Under the pieces are notes generated by a model. The model saw only the letters and a list, made by a program, of their open reading frames with translations, searched no databases and had not been told where the DNA came from. The position numbers and the translations under genes were made by a program. Positions 42,617-51,423 of a DNA stretch of 64,000 nt are shown here, piece after piece; positions within the stretch are counted from its first letter, which is position 1, and each line of letters begins with the position of its first letter. This stretch comes from Nioella sediminis (GTDB lineage: Bacteria; Pseudomonadota; Alphaproteobacteria; Rhodobacterales; Rhodobacteraceae): contig NZ_MNBL01000047.1 of assembly GCF_001879695.1 (NCBI RefSeq), positions 50,923-114,922 on the forward strand, written 5' to 3'.

Positions 42617-43885
42617 ATGAGTGAGGCACAGAGCCAAGAGGTCAGGACCCGGCGGGTTCTTTATATTCCCGGCTTCGACCCGGTCCCCGCGCGCAAATAT
42701 CGTGAACGGTATCGGCGTGGGGGCGAGGATCAGGCGGCAATTTCCGGATATGCGCTGACGATGGGGCCGCAGCGGACCGAGGGCTATTACGGATGGTCGG
42801 TGGAAACCGAGATAGACGGGAACCGGACGCAGGCGGATATCGAGGTGCTGGTCTGGGCCGATATCGTCAAGGACAGCATGGGCCACGGGATTGCCGCGAC
42901 CTACTGGCAGCTGCTGAAAACGGCCTGGGCCTATATCGGCTCCGGCGCGCTCTTCCGACTGATGCGGCTCAGAAAAGGGCCGGTGATCGCGGCGCTTTAC
43001 CCGGTGCTGCTGCTGCTGGCGCAGCTTGGGCTGGCCCTTGGGCTTGGCTTTGCGCTGGCATATGGCGCGCTAGCGGGGTCCGAGGCGCTGCTGCGGGGGA
43101 TTGAAGGGGAACGATCCGGCGGGCAGAGCCTGTTTGTTTTGCGCGCGGCCATGGCGCTGGTGATGTGGCCCAGTCTGGCCTGGCTGGTGCTGCGCTGGTT
43201 CAAACGGCGCGACCCCTGGCTTGGCTGGTACCTGATGCATGATTACGCGTTTTCGGCGAGTTGCGGCGGCGCTTACCCGCCCGCTCAGGAAGCGCGGATG
43301 CGGGAGTTCGCGGATCGGATCGCTGGGGCGCTGGCCGAGGATGTGGAGGAGGTGCTGGTCGTCGGCCATTCCTCGGGCGCCTATATGGCGGTGTCCCTGC
43401 TGGCCGATGTGATCCGGGCGGGCAGGGTGCCCGATAGCGGGCCGAAACTGGCGCTGCTGACGCTTGGCCATGTGGTGCCTATGGTCTCGTTCCTGCCAAA
43501 GGCGGGGCGGTTGCGGGCGGATCTGGCGTTTCTGAGCACGCGAGAGGAGATCACATGGCTCGACGTGACCGCACCGGGCGATGGCTGTTCTTTCGCGCTC
43601 TGCGATCCCGTGGCGGTGACGGGGGTCGCGCCGGAGGGGCAGCGTTGGCCGCTGGTCATATCGGCGGCATTTACGCAGACCCTCAGCCCCGAGCGGCAGA
43701 AGGCCCTGAAATGGCAGCTGTTCGAGCTGCATTTCCAGTATCTCAATGCCTTCGACCGGCCCGGCGATTACGACTATTTCCAGATCACCGCCGGGCCTTT
43801 GACGTTGGCCACCCGCTACGCGGGCCGCGCGCCCTCGCCGGGGCGCATTGCCAAGCCGGTCAACCGGCATCGGAGCCTGTCATGA
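42617..43885 (+). CDS. membrane-associated alpha/beta-hydrolase-like protein, unknown function
   Basis: A 422-residue protein that I cannot assign to a named family. It starts with RRVLYIPGFDPVPARKYRERY, a first strand with GFDP oxyanion-like loop; two hydrophobic helices lie at about 130-155 and 178-198; then comes VLVVGHSSGAYMA with a nucleophile-elbow GHSSG (Ser252). A C-terminal His region (KWQLFELHFQYLNAFDRPGDYDYFQ) could complete a catalytic site. Probably a lipase-like hydrolase with an inserted membrane hairpin. It overlaps the P450 gene by 4 nt and follows ccdA. Confidence 0.6.
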   Translation: MSEAQSQEVRTRRVLYIPGFDPVPARKYRERYRRGGEDQAAISGYALTMGPQRTEGYYGWSVETEIDGNRTQADIEVLVWADIVKDSMGHGIAATYWQLLKTAWAYIGSGALFRLMRLRKGPVIAALYPVLLLLAQLGLALGLGFALAYGALAGSEALLRGIEGERSGGQSLFVLRAAMALVMWPSLAWLVLRWFKRRDPWLGWYLMHDYAFSASCGGAYPPAQEARMREFADRIAGALAEDVEEVLVVGHSSGAYMAVSLLADVIRAGRVPDSGPKLALLTLGHVVPMVSFLPKAGRLRADLAFLSTREEITWLDVTAPGDGCSFALCDPVAVTGVAPEGQRWPLVISAAFTQTLSPERQKALKWQLFELHFQYLNAFDRPGDYDYFQITAGPLTLATRYAGRAPSPGRIAKPVNRHRSLS

Positions 43886-45231
43886 TCCCACCCAAGCCCA
43901 TACCGCGCCCCGACAGGGTGTCGCTCTGGCGCTATCTGCGGCTTTTCCGGCAGGACATCCTGTCGGCGCAGCCGGCGCGGCTCTATCGCGCGTGGATGGC
44001 GGAGTTCAAGACGCCGTTCTTCCGCAGCTTCATGGTGAATGAACCCGCGCTTCTGGATCTGGTCCTGAAAACCCGCCCCGATGATTTCCCAAAATCCGAC
44101 CGGATCGGCGAAGGCTTGCGCCCGCTGCTTGGTGACTCGGTGTTCTTGACAAACGGGGAAACGTGGAAACGGCAACGCCGGATCATCGACCCGGCTTTCG
44201 AGGGCGGACGCCTGCGAGATACCTTCCCGGCCATGTGGGCCGCGGCAGAGGCCGCCTGCGATCGCATGGGCCGGGGTGAGGTGGAGGTTGAGGAACAGAT
44301 GAGCCACGCTGCGGCGGACGTGATCTTCCGAACGCTCTTTTCCATCCCCATCGAGCACGAGGTGGCCGCGCAGGTCTTCACCCAGTTCCGCGATTACCAG
44401 CGCACGCAGCCCATCCTGAACCTCGCCGCCTTCCTGCCCCTGCCGCGCTTCCTGCCGCGCGGGCACCGGCGCAAGACGCGGGAAACGGCGAAGGCGATCC
44501 GGGGGCTGATCACGCGGCTGACGGCGGAGCGGATGGCGGACATAGAGGCTGGGACCGCGCCCGATGACCTCGCCACGAAGATCATGACCACGGCGGACCC
44601 GATGACGGGGCAGACTTTCAGCACCGGCGAAATGGTCGATCAGGTGGCGATCTTCTTCCTTGCGGGGCATGAGACCAGTGCCTCGGCTCTGGCCTGGACG
44701 CTCTACCTGATGGCGCTTTTCCCAGAGTGGCAGGACAGGGTGGCAGAGGAAGCGCAGGCTCTGGAAAATCCTGACTTTTCAGTCATGTCCAAGCTGAAGT
44801 TAAGCCGGGATGTGTTCCGCGAGGCGCTGCGGCTTTACCCGCCGGTGCCGATGATGGTGCGCGAGGCTGCCTGCCCGGAGCGTTTCCGCAACCGAGCCGT
44901 GCCCAAGGGTGCGCAGATCGTTCTCAGCCCATGGCACCTGCACCGGCATGAAAGGCTCTGGGACAATCCCGACGGGTTCGATCCGGCCCGCTGGCAGACG
45001 GAGAACGGCAAGAAATGCCAGCGCGAGGCCTATATGCCGTTTTCCACAGGGCCGCGCGTCTGCACGGGGGCGGGATTTGCCATGGTCGAGGGGCCGCTAT
45101 TGCTGTCGATGCTGCTCAAACGCTACCGGTTTGAGCGGATCGAAGGGAAAGACCCGGTGCCGGTGGCCTTCCTGACCGTGCGCGCGAAGGACGGCATTCA
45201 TTTGCGTGTCACCCCCCGTCAGGAGGCCTGA
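43882..45231 (+). CDS. cytochrome P450
   Basis: A 449-residue soluble P450 monooxygenase. Seen are the I-helix AGHETSAS (261-268) with the acid-threonine pair Glu264-Thr265, the K-helix EALR (314-317), and the heme loop [14 protein letters not shown] with the ligand Cys394. No membrane anchor. The sequence class (long-chain or fatty acid-like bacterial P450s close to eukaryotic CYP4-type in the I-helix) suggests a lipid substrate, but this is inference. Start 43882 overlaps the hydrolase stop (ATGA), so the two enzymes are coupled and may act on the same compound. No ferredoxin partner gene is adjacent. Confidence 0.9.
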   Translation: MIPPKPIPRPDRVSLWRYLRLFRQDILSAQPARLYRAWMAEFKTPFFRSFMVNEPALLDLVLKTRPDDFPKSDRIGEGLRPLLGDSVFLTNGETWKRQRRIIDPAFEGGRLRDTFPAMWAAAEAACDRMGRGEVEVEEQMSHAAADVIFRTLFSIPIEHEVAAQVFTQFRDYQRTQPILNLAAFLPLPRFLPRGHRRKTRETAKAIRGLITRLTAERMADIEAGTAPDDLATKIMTTADPMTGQTFSTGEMVDQVAIFFLAGHETSASALAWTLYLMALFPEWQDRVAEEAQALENPDFSVMSKLKLSRDVFREALRLYPPVPMMVREAACPERFRNRAVPKGAQIVLSPWHLHRHERLWDNPDGFDPARWQTENGKKCQREAYMPFSTGPRVCTGAGFAMVEGPLLLSMLLKRYRFERIEGKDPVPVAFLTVRAKDGIHLRVTPRQEA

Positions 45232-45968
45232 AGAGCTTCGACGATTGGCAGGAAATCGGCGGCTTTCAGCGACGCCCCACCCACCAAAGCGCCGTTCACG
45301 TTGCTGACGGCGAAGATCTCAGCCGCGTTCGCGCCCTTGACCGACCCGCCATAGAGGATCGGCACCGCGCGGCCCACACCGACGCCAAAGCGCTTTTCCA
45401 GTTCCGCCCGGATGAAATCATGCACTTCGCCGATCTGGTGCAGCGTGGGCACCTTGCCGGTGCCGATGGCCCAAACCGGTTCATAGGCGATCACCAGACG
45501 GTCGGCACTGACCAGATCGGGGACGGACCCCGCCAGTTGCCCGCCGATGATGGCCAGCGTGTTGGCGGCCTCGCGCTCGGCCAGCGTTTCACCGACGCAG
45601 ATCACCGCCGTCAGGCCCGCCGCAATCGCCGCCTTGGCCTTGGCGCGCACGTCTGCATCGGTTTCGCCATGATCGGTGCGCCGTTCGGAATGACCGAGGA
45701 TCACATGGGTCGCCCCCGCATCCGTCAGCATCGCGGCCGAGATATCGCCGGTATGGGCGCCGGTTTCGGCGGAATGGCAGTCCTGCCCACCCGTGGCAAT
45801 GGCGCTGCCCGACAGCGTGTCAGACATGCGGGACAGCAGCGTTGCGGGCGGGCAGATCAGCACATCGACCGTGGGCGCGGGCAGGGCGGCTTTCAACGCC
45901 TCCGCTTCGGCAAGGCTCGCGCCCGTTCCGTTCATCTTCCAGTTCCCGGCGGCAAGCTTGCGGACCAT
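45219..45968 (-). CDS. tpiA: triosephosphate isomerase
   Basis: A 249-residue TIM-barrel enzyme interconverting dihydroxyacetone phosphate and glyceraldehyde 3-phosphate. Catalytic residues: Lys11 in AGNWKMNG, His in ILGHSERR, Glu in [12 protein letters not shown]; phosphate loops [11 protein letters not shown] and GALVGGASL. Start 45968 ([14 protein letters not shown]) is the family N-terminus; an in-frame ATG 7 codons earlier is possible. Its end overlaps the convergent P450 gene by 13 nt. Confidence 0.96.
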   Translation of the reverse strand: MVRKLAAGNWKMNGTGASLAEAEALKAALPAPTVDVLICPPATLLSRMSDTLSGSAIATGGQDCHSAETGAHTGDISAAMLTDAGATHVILGHSERRTDHGETDADVRAKAKAAIAAGLTAVICVGETLAEREAANTLAIIGGQLAGSVPDLVSADRLVIAYEPVWAIGTGKVPTLHQIGEVHDFIRAELEKRFGVGVGRAVPILYGGSVKGANAAEIFAVSNVNGALVGGASLKAADFLPIVEALQAS

Positions 45969-46031
45969 ATCGACACCCTTCTTCATCACGCTTGCGCAGG
46001 GGATAGCGCGAAACCGGCGGGGCGGGAAGGG

Positions 46032-46355
46032 CTATAGGTGGCGCAGCGCCCGGCGGGCCCAGTCACAGGCCATCTCCGGATCGTCGAGCGCTGCGTCCGG
46101 CAAGGTCCAATAGGGCATCGACGTAGGTTTTCCGCCGTCGCGGGTGTAGGTCCAGCGGGTGCAGCCCTCGGCCTCCAGCTCGGCAATGAAATCGCCCGCA
46201 CCCTTCAGCCAAATCGAGCCGTCCCCATGGACAATCGCGAAGATCGTGCCCTCGTGATAAAGGCAAAGCCCGCCCATCATCCGCCGGGTGCTCAGCTCAC
46301 CAAGGTCCGAAAACAGCTCTTTCGCGAAGGCAATTTCCTCCGCTGACAGGCTCAT
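46032..46355 (-). CDS. TfoX/Sxy N-terminal domain protein
   Basis: A 107-residue protein consisting only of the TfoX N-terminal domain: LGELSTRRMMGGLCLYHEGTIFAIV and SMPYWTLPD. The domain is named for the competence activator of gammaproteobacteria, but stand-alone copies are common in alphaproteobacteria and unstudied. Its start overlaps the stop of the Fe-S carrier gene by 4 nt, so it is cotranslated with it. Confidence 0.82.
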   Translation of the reverse strand: MSLSAEEIAFAKELFSDLGELSTRRMMGGLCLYHEGTIFAIVHGDGSIWLKGAGDFIAELEAEGCTRWTYTRDGGKPTSMPYWTLPDAALDDPEMACDWARRALRHL

Positions 46356-46732
46356 TTCCCGGCCTGTTCGGCCTGAAGCTCGTCGATATCCTTGAACTTG
46401 ATCGATTCCCCGCAGCCACAGGCATCGGCCACGTTCGGGTTGCGGAACTTGAAGCCCGATTCCAGCAGCGAAACCTCGTAGTCGATCTCGGTGCCAAACA
46501 GGAACATCTGCGCCATCGGCGCGATCATCACCCGCGCGCCGTCCTGTTCGACGACCTCATCGAGCGGGTCGATCTCGGACACGTATTCCATCGTGTATTC
46601 CATCCCCGCGCAGCCGCCCTTCTTGACGCCAATGCGCAAGCCCTGCGATCCGCCGGACTCCATCAGTTTGGAAATCTGGCGCGCTGCGGCGTCTGTGACG
46701 GTCACGGCCTGTTTGCCGGGAATGCCGAACAT
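46352..46732 (-). CDS. A-type iron-sulfur carrier (IscA/SufA/HesB family)
   Basis: A 126-residue A-type carrier with the three conserved cysteines Cys41 (GGCAGMEY), Cys105 and Cys107 (ACGCGES). It accepts and passes Fe-S clusters. The ending DIDELQAEQAGK is longer than in IscA. A second Fe-S-related gene (DUF59/SufT-like) lies 1.5 kb upstream, but no suf operon is in the window. Confidence 0.9.
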   Translation of the reverse strand: MFGIPGKQAVTVTDAAARQISKLMESGGSQGLRIGVKKGGCAGMEYTMEYVSEIDPLDEVVEQDGARVMIAPMAQMFLFGTEIDYEVSLLESGFKFRNPNVADACGCGESIKFKDIDELQAEQAGK

Positions 46733-46784
46733 GGGGATGGTCCTTTTCCTGTTACCCCAAATTTAGGGCAGGCGACGCCGGTTC

Positions 46785-47498
46785 TCAAGCACCTCCAAGA
46801 TGGGAAATCAGCGCCGCGGTGCCAATTCCGGCCAGTAACGCCCATCCGATCGACGCGAGCGTGCCGATGATAACGTATTCGGCCAGCGTCCGGTCCTTCT
46901 CGATACTGCCCACCCGTAGGAAGGATTTCGCCGCGATCAGGAAGCCCACGCCCGCCATCTGCCCGCTGAGCACAAGGATGAAGGTCAGCCCCCGTTCCAG
47001 CAGGCCGATGACCGCGCCGCCATTTGACAGCCCCTCGGTATCGGGCAGGGCCAGCGCATAGGGGGCCATCAGCTTGCCCACGGCGAATTGCCCGGCCCGC
47101 GTCGCCAGCAGAAAACCCGTAATCAGCGCCATCGCCTCGGGCGCTTGTGCCGTCAGTCCCGGCATCTGCCCCCAAAGGCCCGTGGCATAGGCATCGGTCC
47201 ACAGCAGCCCGCCCGCCAAAATCGCCATCCCATGCGCGCCCTGATCAATCAGGAAATGTGCAAGACGCTCATCCGATCCAAGCCGCGCCTTGGCATAGTC
47301 GATCTGCATATGTAGCGCCGCGATGAACAGCGCCGGCCAATGCGCCCCGCCAAGTGCCGCATAGCTGAGCAGGAAGACCACGCCCGTGTGCGCCAGAAGC
47401 GGCCCCAGCCTGTCCTTGCCCGTGGCCATCGCCTTGGTCTGAAAGGCGAAATCGGCCAGAACATGGGCGAAGATCAGCGCGGTGACGGTCTCAATCAT
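46785..47498 (-). CDS. DUF3307 family integral membrane protein
   Basis: A 237-residue protein with about six hydrophobic helices. The N-terminal block MIETVTALIFAHVLADFAFQTKAMATGK is characteristic of DUF3307 (AHxxADFxxQ), followed by LLAHTGVVFLLSY and DERLAHFLIDQGAHGMAIL, in which His and Asp residues lie in helices. No biochemical function is known. Its start overlaps the end of the SatD-like gene by 8 nt, so the two are translationally coupled and probably act together. Confidence 0.75.
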   Translation of the reverse strand: MIETVTALIFAHVLADFAFQTKAMATGKDRLGPLLAHTGVVFLLSYAALGGAHWPALFIAALHMQIDYAKARLGSDERLAHFLIDQGAHGMAILAGGLLWTDAYATGLWGQMPGLTAQAPEAMALITGFLLATRAGQFAVGKLMAPYALALPDTEGLSNGGAVIGLLERGLTFILVLSGQMAGVGFLIAAKSFLRVGSIEKDRTLAEYVIIGTLASIGWALLAGIGTAALISHLGGA

Positions 47499-48141
47499 GG
47501 CGGCTTTCCTCGTGGGCTTCCCAATGCGTGACGGCTTGAACAACCTCTCGCCAATGGGCGCTTTTCAGCCGGGAATGAATGGCTTGCGGCGAGACCCCAA
47601 GCGCATCTGCCAGATCCTTCAGGGTCGGGGTGGACGGCGGAAGGAAGTGCATCATGGCTTCGGCCTGTTCGCGGCTCCAGTCCTGCACTTCCCGTTCAAG
47701 CAGAACGGCAATGCCTTTGTGGAGATACGCGGACTCACGCGCCGCGATGACGAGCTCTTGGTCCCTTGCCATGCCATCCAGGGCTTGGCCCGAGGCAATG
47801 AACGCAGGTCCAGACGCGTTTGACAGGTCGCCAACCGGCAGGTCGTCGATTTCTCCCATGCCTATCGCAATGCGGCTCCGGGCTCCGGACTGGACGGATT
47901 TTAGGCTTGCCTGGATAAAGAGCGCAGCACGCAGGGCGCGGTGCGGTTCGCTCAGGACGATCTGCCAGCCATCGCCCCGATATCGGGTGAACCGCGGGTC
48001 ATCGGCGTTGTCCCAAGCCCTGATTTCATGCGCACATGTCTTGATACGGTCAAGCGCTTGTGTCGTCCATTCAGGCGGATGATCGGTTGAGCCAATGAGG
48101 TCGCCGGTAAGGACGGCCACGGGATGGGGGGAGGTGATCAT
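47491..48141 (-). CDS. SatD-like protein: cyclase-like domain plus helix-turn-helix
   Basis: A 216-residue protein resembling SatD. In order, its first 140 residues match the class III nucleotide cyclase core: VLTGDLIGST (Asp14), YRGDGWQIVL (Asp57, 43 residues on, as for the two metal-binding Asp of cyclases), ALRAALFIQASL, RIAIGMGEI, and SGPAFIASGQALDGM where cyclases have GdxVNxAsR; the Asn and Arg are missing. A C-terminal helix-turn-helix follows (LADALGVSPQAIHSRLKSA, about 175-195). It could be a nucleotide-sensing regulator or a divergent cyclase. It has TGAGG before ATG 48141 and two operators just upstream; it overlaps the DUF3307 gene. Confidence 0.65.
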   Translation of the reverse strand: MITSPHPVAVLTGDLIGSTDHPPEWTTQALDRIKTCAHEIRAWDNADDPRFTRYRGDGWQIVLSEPHRALRAALFIQASLKSVQSGARSRIAIGMGEIDDLPVGDLSNASGPAFIASGQALDGMARDQELVIAARESAYLHKGIAVLLEREVQDWSREQAEAMMHFLPPSTPTLKDLADALGVSPQAIHSRLKSAHWREVVQAVTHWEAHEESRHD

Positions 48142-48144
48142 GCC

Positions 48145-48191
48145 TCAAGTCATATGACTTGATAATTCAAAAATCAAGCCAAAAGACTTGA
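48145..48191. promoter_or_regulatory. two TCAAG-N8-CTTGA operators before the SatD-like gene
   Basis: TCAAGTCATATGACTTGA (48145-48162) is a perfect 18-bp palindrome; TCAAGCCAAAAGACTTGA (48174-48191) keeps the arms with the same 8-bp spacer. They are 29 bp apart and fill the gap between the DUF59 stop and the SatD-like start, overlapping the leader. The helix-turn-helix of the SatD-like protein is the obvious candidate to bind them. Confidence 0.8.
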
Positions 48192-48193
48192 TC

Positions 48194-48547
48194 TCACATG
48201 AAGCCCAGTTCCAGCCGCGCCTCGTCCGACATCATCTCCATCCCCCAGGGCGGGTCCCAGGTGATCTCGACATTCACCGTCTTGACCCCGGCCACCGGCA
48301 GGATTGCATCGGCCAGCCAGCCGGGCATTTCACCGGCCACGGGACAGCCCGGCGCGGTCAGGGTCATGGTCACCTCGACCTCGTTCTCAGCGCTGATCTC
48401 GACCGTGTAGACAAGGCCCAGGTCATAGATATTGACCGGGATTTCAGGGTCATAGACCGTGCGGCAGGCCTCGACGATCGCGTCGTAGAGAGGATGATCG
48501 GTCGAAGATGGTTTGATGAGGGGCGCGCCCTCCAGCTGCTCTTGCAT
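48194..48547 (-). CDS. DUF59/MIP18-family Fe-S assembly protein (SufT-like)
   Basis: A 117-residue DUF59 protein. The core VYDPEIPVNIYDLGLVYTVEI and the Cys in MTLTAPGCPVAGEMP are characteristic; the latter binds or transfers a labile cluster in homologues. It probably helps mature Fe-S proteins in the cytoplasm. ATG 48547 is preferred; a TTG at 48586 would add 13 residues (LNNWFSKPDGTQ). It is followed by the SatD-like operators. Confidence 0.85.
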   Translation of the reverse strand: MQEQLEGAPLIKPSSTDHPLYDAIVEACRTVYDPEIPVNIYDLGLVYTVEISAENEVEVTMTLTAPGCPVAGEMPGWLADAILPVAGVKTVNVEITWDPPWGMEMMSDEARLELGFM

Positions 48548-48639
48548 TTGCGTGCCATCCGGCTTGGAAAACCAATTGTTGAGCAAAGATATAAGGAAAG
48601 CGCCCCCAGAGGTCCAGAGCCGCCAGCCAATCCCGTCCG

Positions 48640-48816
48640 TTCATCTTGGCAAAAATACCTCCGCCGGAGGCATCCTGCCCTCACCACCATCACATCCGAC
48701 CGGCCTGAAGCGCAGGTCTCGCAGATGTTCCGTGGCAACGCGGCATGACGAGGCCTCCGGCGTCAGCCGGGGGTTGAGGAGGGCCGCCCATGGGTCGACG
48801 CCGACAGGCGGCGAAA
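48640..48816 (-). repeat. post-stop composite repeat element, copy C
   Basis: Read on the minus strand it begins 6 bp after the TAG of the RimB-RimK gene: GTTTCGCCGCCTGTCGGCGT then CGACCC, a CCGGCTGACGCCGG hairpin, CGCGTTGCCACGGAACATCT, and the closing GCCTCCGGCGGAGGTATTT followed by TTGCCAAGATGAA. About 177 bp, so spacing between blocks matches copies A and B. Confidence 0.75.
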
Positions 48817-48821
48817 CACCC

Positions 48822-50213
48822 CTATTTTCCCTTGCGCTTGCGGGCAGGCGTCGGGCGCACCTTCTTCTCTATGGCATCGAACAGATGCGCGGCGATGTTC
48901 TTGCCGGTCGCCTTTTCCACGCCTTCGAAGCCGGGCGAGCTGTTGACTTCCAGCACCTTCGGGCCATCCGAGGCGCGCAACAGGTCCACCCCGGCCATCC
49001 CGAGGCCGAACACCCGGGCAGATCGCAGCGCCGCCTCCCGTTCCTCCTTGCTGATCCGCACCGCCTTTGCAGTGCCGCCCTGGTGCAGGTTTGACCGGAA
49101 ATCATCCCCCGCCGCGCTGCGTTTCATCGCGGCGACCACCTTGCCGTCGATCACGAGGCAGCGAATGTCCTCGCCCGCGGCTTCCTTGACGAAATCCTGC
49201 ACAAGGAAATTGGCCTTGAGACCCCGGAACGCGTCGATCACCGATTGCGCGGCCTTTCGGGTTTCCGCCAGCACCACGCCTTTGCCTTGCGTGCTTTCCA
49301 GCAGTTTCACGATCAGCGGCGCGGTGCCCACGAGGCCAATCAGGTTGCCGGTATCCTTGGGCGAGGCCGCGAAAGCGGTGCGTGGCATCCCGATCCGGTG
49401 GCGGGCCAGCAACTGGTGGGCATGGAGCTTGTCGCGGCTCGCCGTGATCCCCGCGCTGCCGTTCACGCAGAACGTGCCGAGCGTTTCGAACTGGCGCAGA
49501 ACGGCGGTGCCATAGGCAGTCACCGAGGCCCCGATCCGCGGGATCACGGCGTCATAGCGGGGCAGGCGGGCGCCGTCGTAATGGACTTCCGGGGCCAGCG
49601 AATTGATCGCCATGTAGCAGCGCGTCGTGTCGATGACCTCAATCGTGTGGCCACGCTCCTCGCCCTCATCGACCAGCCTGCGGGTGGAATAATTGTTCTC
49701 CCGGCTCAGCACGGCGATGCGCAGCGCGCGTTTCGGGGCCGAGGTCTTGACCTTGGCGGAATGATAGACGTCGTAGCTCAGCAGAGGCTGACAACAGCTT
49801 TCCGTCGGGCTGACGATCCAGTCGGGCTGAAGCGCCTGCCGCCCCAACAGCATGCGATAGGCCATGTTGGTGCGGTCGGTCAGGGTCACCTCGATTGGTA
49901 CGCGCTGCCCGCCGATATCCAGCTCGGTCTCGATCACATAGCGTTGTTCGGTCTCGCCATTGGACGAGGTTACCTCGCGCCGGTCCCGCAGCGGGGCGGA
50001 ACAGGCGATGGTGATATCGGTGCGCCCGGGCACCGGATGCACGGCAAAGCGCACCTTCGGTTTGCTGGACGAGCCGAAGGTTTCGATATCGAAGGCGTGC
50101 AGCGCCGAGGTCTTGGCCCCGGTGTCGACCTTGGCTTTCAGCGCGGGCAGACCGAGGCCGGGAAGGCTCAGCCACTCTTCCCACCCAAGACGAAGGGACT
50201 CTTCTGCAGTCAT
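48822..50213 (-). CDS. RimB-RimK fusion: retropepsin-like protease plus ATP-grasp glutamate ligase
   Basis: A 463-residue two-domain protein. Residues 1-150 are a retropepsin-like domain of the so-called ATP-dependent zinc protease family ([15 protein letters not shown], Asp30; later [17 protein letters not shown]). Residues 165-450 are a RimK-type ATP-grasp ligase: [57 protein letters not shown] (ATP lysine), and [17 protein letters not shown] with metal ligands. RimK adds glutamates to ribosomal protein S6, and RimB is a protease that trims the tail, so both activities would sit in one chain. The basic tail [11 protein letters not shown] is unusual. Divergent from tgt. Confidence 0.85.
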   Translation of the reverse strand: MTAEESLRLGWEEWLSLPGLGLPALKAKVDTGAKTSALHAFDIETFGSSSKPKVRFAVHPVPGRTDITIACSAPLRDRREVTSSNGETEQRYVIETELDIGGQRVPIEVTLTDRTNMAYRMLLGRQALQPDWIVSPTESCCQPLLSYDVYHSAKVKTSAPKRALRIAVLSRENNYSTRRLVDEGEERGHTIEVIDTTRCYMAINSLAPEVHYDGARLPRYDAVIPRIGASVTAYGTAVLRQFETLGTFCVNGSAGITASRDKLHAHQLLARHRIGMPRTAFAASPKDTGNLIGLVGTAPLIVKLLESTQGKGVVLAETRKAAQSVIDAFRGLKANFLVQDFVKEAAGEDIRCLVIDGKVVAAMKRSAAGDDFRSNLHQGGTAKAVRISKEEREAALRSARVFGLGMAGVDLLRASDGPKVLEVNSSPGFEGVEKATGKNIAAHLFDAIEKKVRPTPARKRKGK

Positions 50214-50228
50214 TTCATGGGTCCTCTC

Positions 50229-50256
50229 TTGGCATCGCGAATATTTCGCCTATGAC
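50229..50256 (+). promoter_or_regulatory. possible tgt promoter
   Basis: TTGGCA (50229-50234) and TATGAC (50251-50256) have a 16-bp spacer. Start near 50263, upstream of both candidate tgt start codons. It lies in the 73-bp gap between the divergent RimB-RimK and tgt genes. Confidence 0.35.
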
Positions 50257-50286
50257 AGTCGCCTGTCCAAAGCAATGGGTGACGAC

Positions 50287-51417
50287 ATGACAGGCCGGTT
50301 TGACTTTTCGGTGACAGCGACCAGCGGCAAGGCCCGTCGGGGGGTGATTTCGACCCCACGCGGGCAGATCCGGACGCCCGCCTTCATGCCGGTTGGCACG
50401 GCGGCGACGGTGAAGGCAATGATGCCCGAAAGCGTGGCCGCGACGGGGGCCGATATCCTGCTTGGCAACACCTACCACCTGATGCTGCGCCCGACGGCGG
50501 AACGGATCGACCGGTTGGGCGGGCTTCATCGCTTCATGAACTGGGACAAACCCATTCTGACCGATTCCGGCGGTTTTCAGGTCATGAGCCTTGCCGACCT
50601 GCGCAAGCTGACCGAAGAGGGCGTGAGTTTCCGCAGCCATGTGGACGGCTCGCGCCACATGCTGACACCGGAACGCTCGATGGAGATCCAGCGGCTCCTG
50701 GGCTCCGACATCGTGATGTGTTTCGACGAATGCCCGGCGCTGCCCGCCGACCGTGCCCGGATCGCCGAGTCCATGCGCCTGTCGATGAGATGGGCCGCGC
50801 GCAGCCGCGACGCGTTCGGGGACCGGCCCGGACACGCGCTTTTCGGCATCATGCAGGGCGGTCTGGAACGCGATCTGCGCGAGGAAAGCGCCGAGGCGTT
50901 GAAAGAGATCGGCTTCGACGGCTATGCCGTCGGCGGGCTTGCCGTGGGCGAAGGGCAGGAGGCGATGTTCACCTGTCTCGACTACGCACCCGATTTCCTG
51001 CCCGAGGACAAGCCGCGCTACCTGATGGGCGTGGGCAAGCCCGACGACATCGTGGGGGCCGTCAAACGCGGGATCGACATGATGGATTGCGTGCTGCCCT
51101 CACGCTCGGGCCGGACCGGGCAGGCCTTCACCCGACGCGGCGTGGTCAATATCAAGAACGCCCGCCACCAGGACGACCCGCGCCCGCTGGACGAACACTG
51201 CACATGCCCTGCCTGCACCGGCTATTCCCGCGCCTACCTACACCATGTCTTCCGCGCCAAGGAGATCATCAGCTCCATGCTGCTGACCTGGCACAATCTG
51301 CATTACTTCCAAGAGCTTATGCAGAACATGCGTGACGCCATCGAAGCCGACAGGTTCGACGCATTCGAAACCGCCTTCCATGCTGCGCGCGCGGAAGGCG
51401 ATATCAAACCGCTCTAA
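50287..51417 (+). CDS. tgt: tRNA-guanine transglycosylase
   Basis: A 376-residue enzyme that swaps G34 for preQ1 in tRNAs with GUN anticodons, including tRNA-Asp encoded at the end of this window. Active-site [10 protein letters not shown] and the preQ1-binding region [10 protein letters not shown] are seen, with the nucleophilic Asp in [14 protein letters not shown] context and zinc ligands Cys305, Cys307, Cys310 and His336, which have the same spacing as in characterised enzymes. Start 50287 (MTGRFDF) fits the family; ATG 50275 would add four residues. Confidence 0.95.
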   Translation: MTGRFDFSVTATSGKARRGVISTPRGQIRTPAFMPVGTAATVKAMMPESVAATGADILLGNTYHLMLRPTAERIDRLGGLHRFMNWDKPILTDSGGFQVMSLADLRKLTEEGVSFRSHVDGSRHMLTPERSMEIQRLLGSDIVMCFDECPALPADRARIAESMRLSMRWAARSRDAFGDRPGHALFGIMQGGLERDLREESAEALKEIGFDGYAVGGLAVGEGQEAMFTCLDYAPDFLPEDKPRYLMGVGKPDDIVGAVKRGIDMMDCVLPSRSGRTGQAFTRRGVVNIKNARHQDDPRPLDEHCTCPACTGYSRAYLHHVFRAKEIISSMLLTWHNLHYFQELMQNMRDAIEADRFDAFETAFHAARAEGDIKPL

Positions 51418-51423
51418 TCCGCC

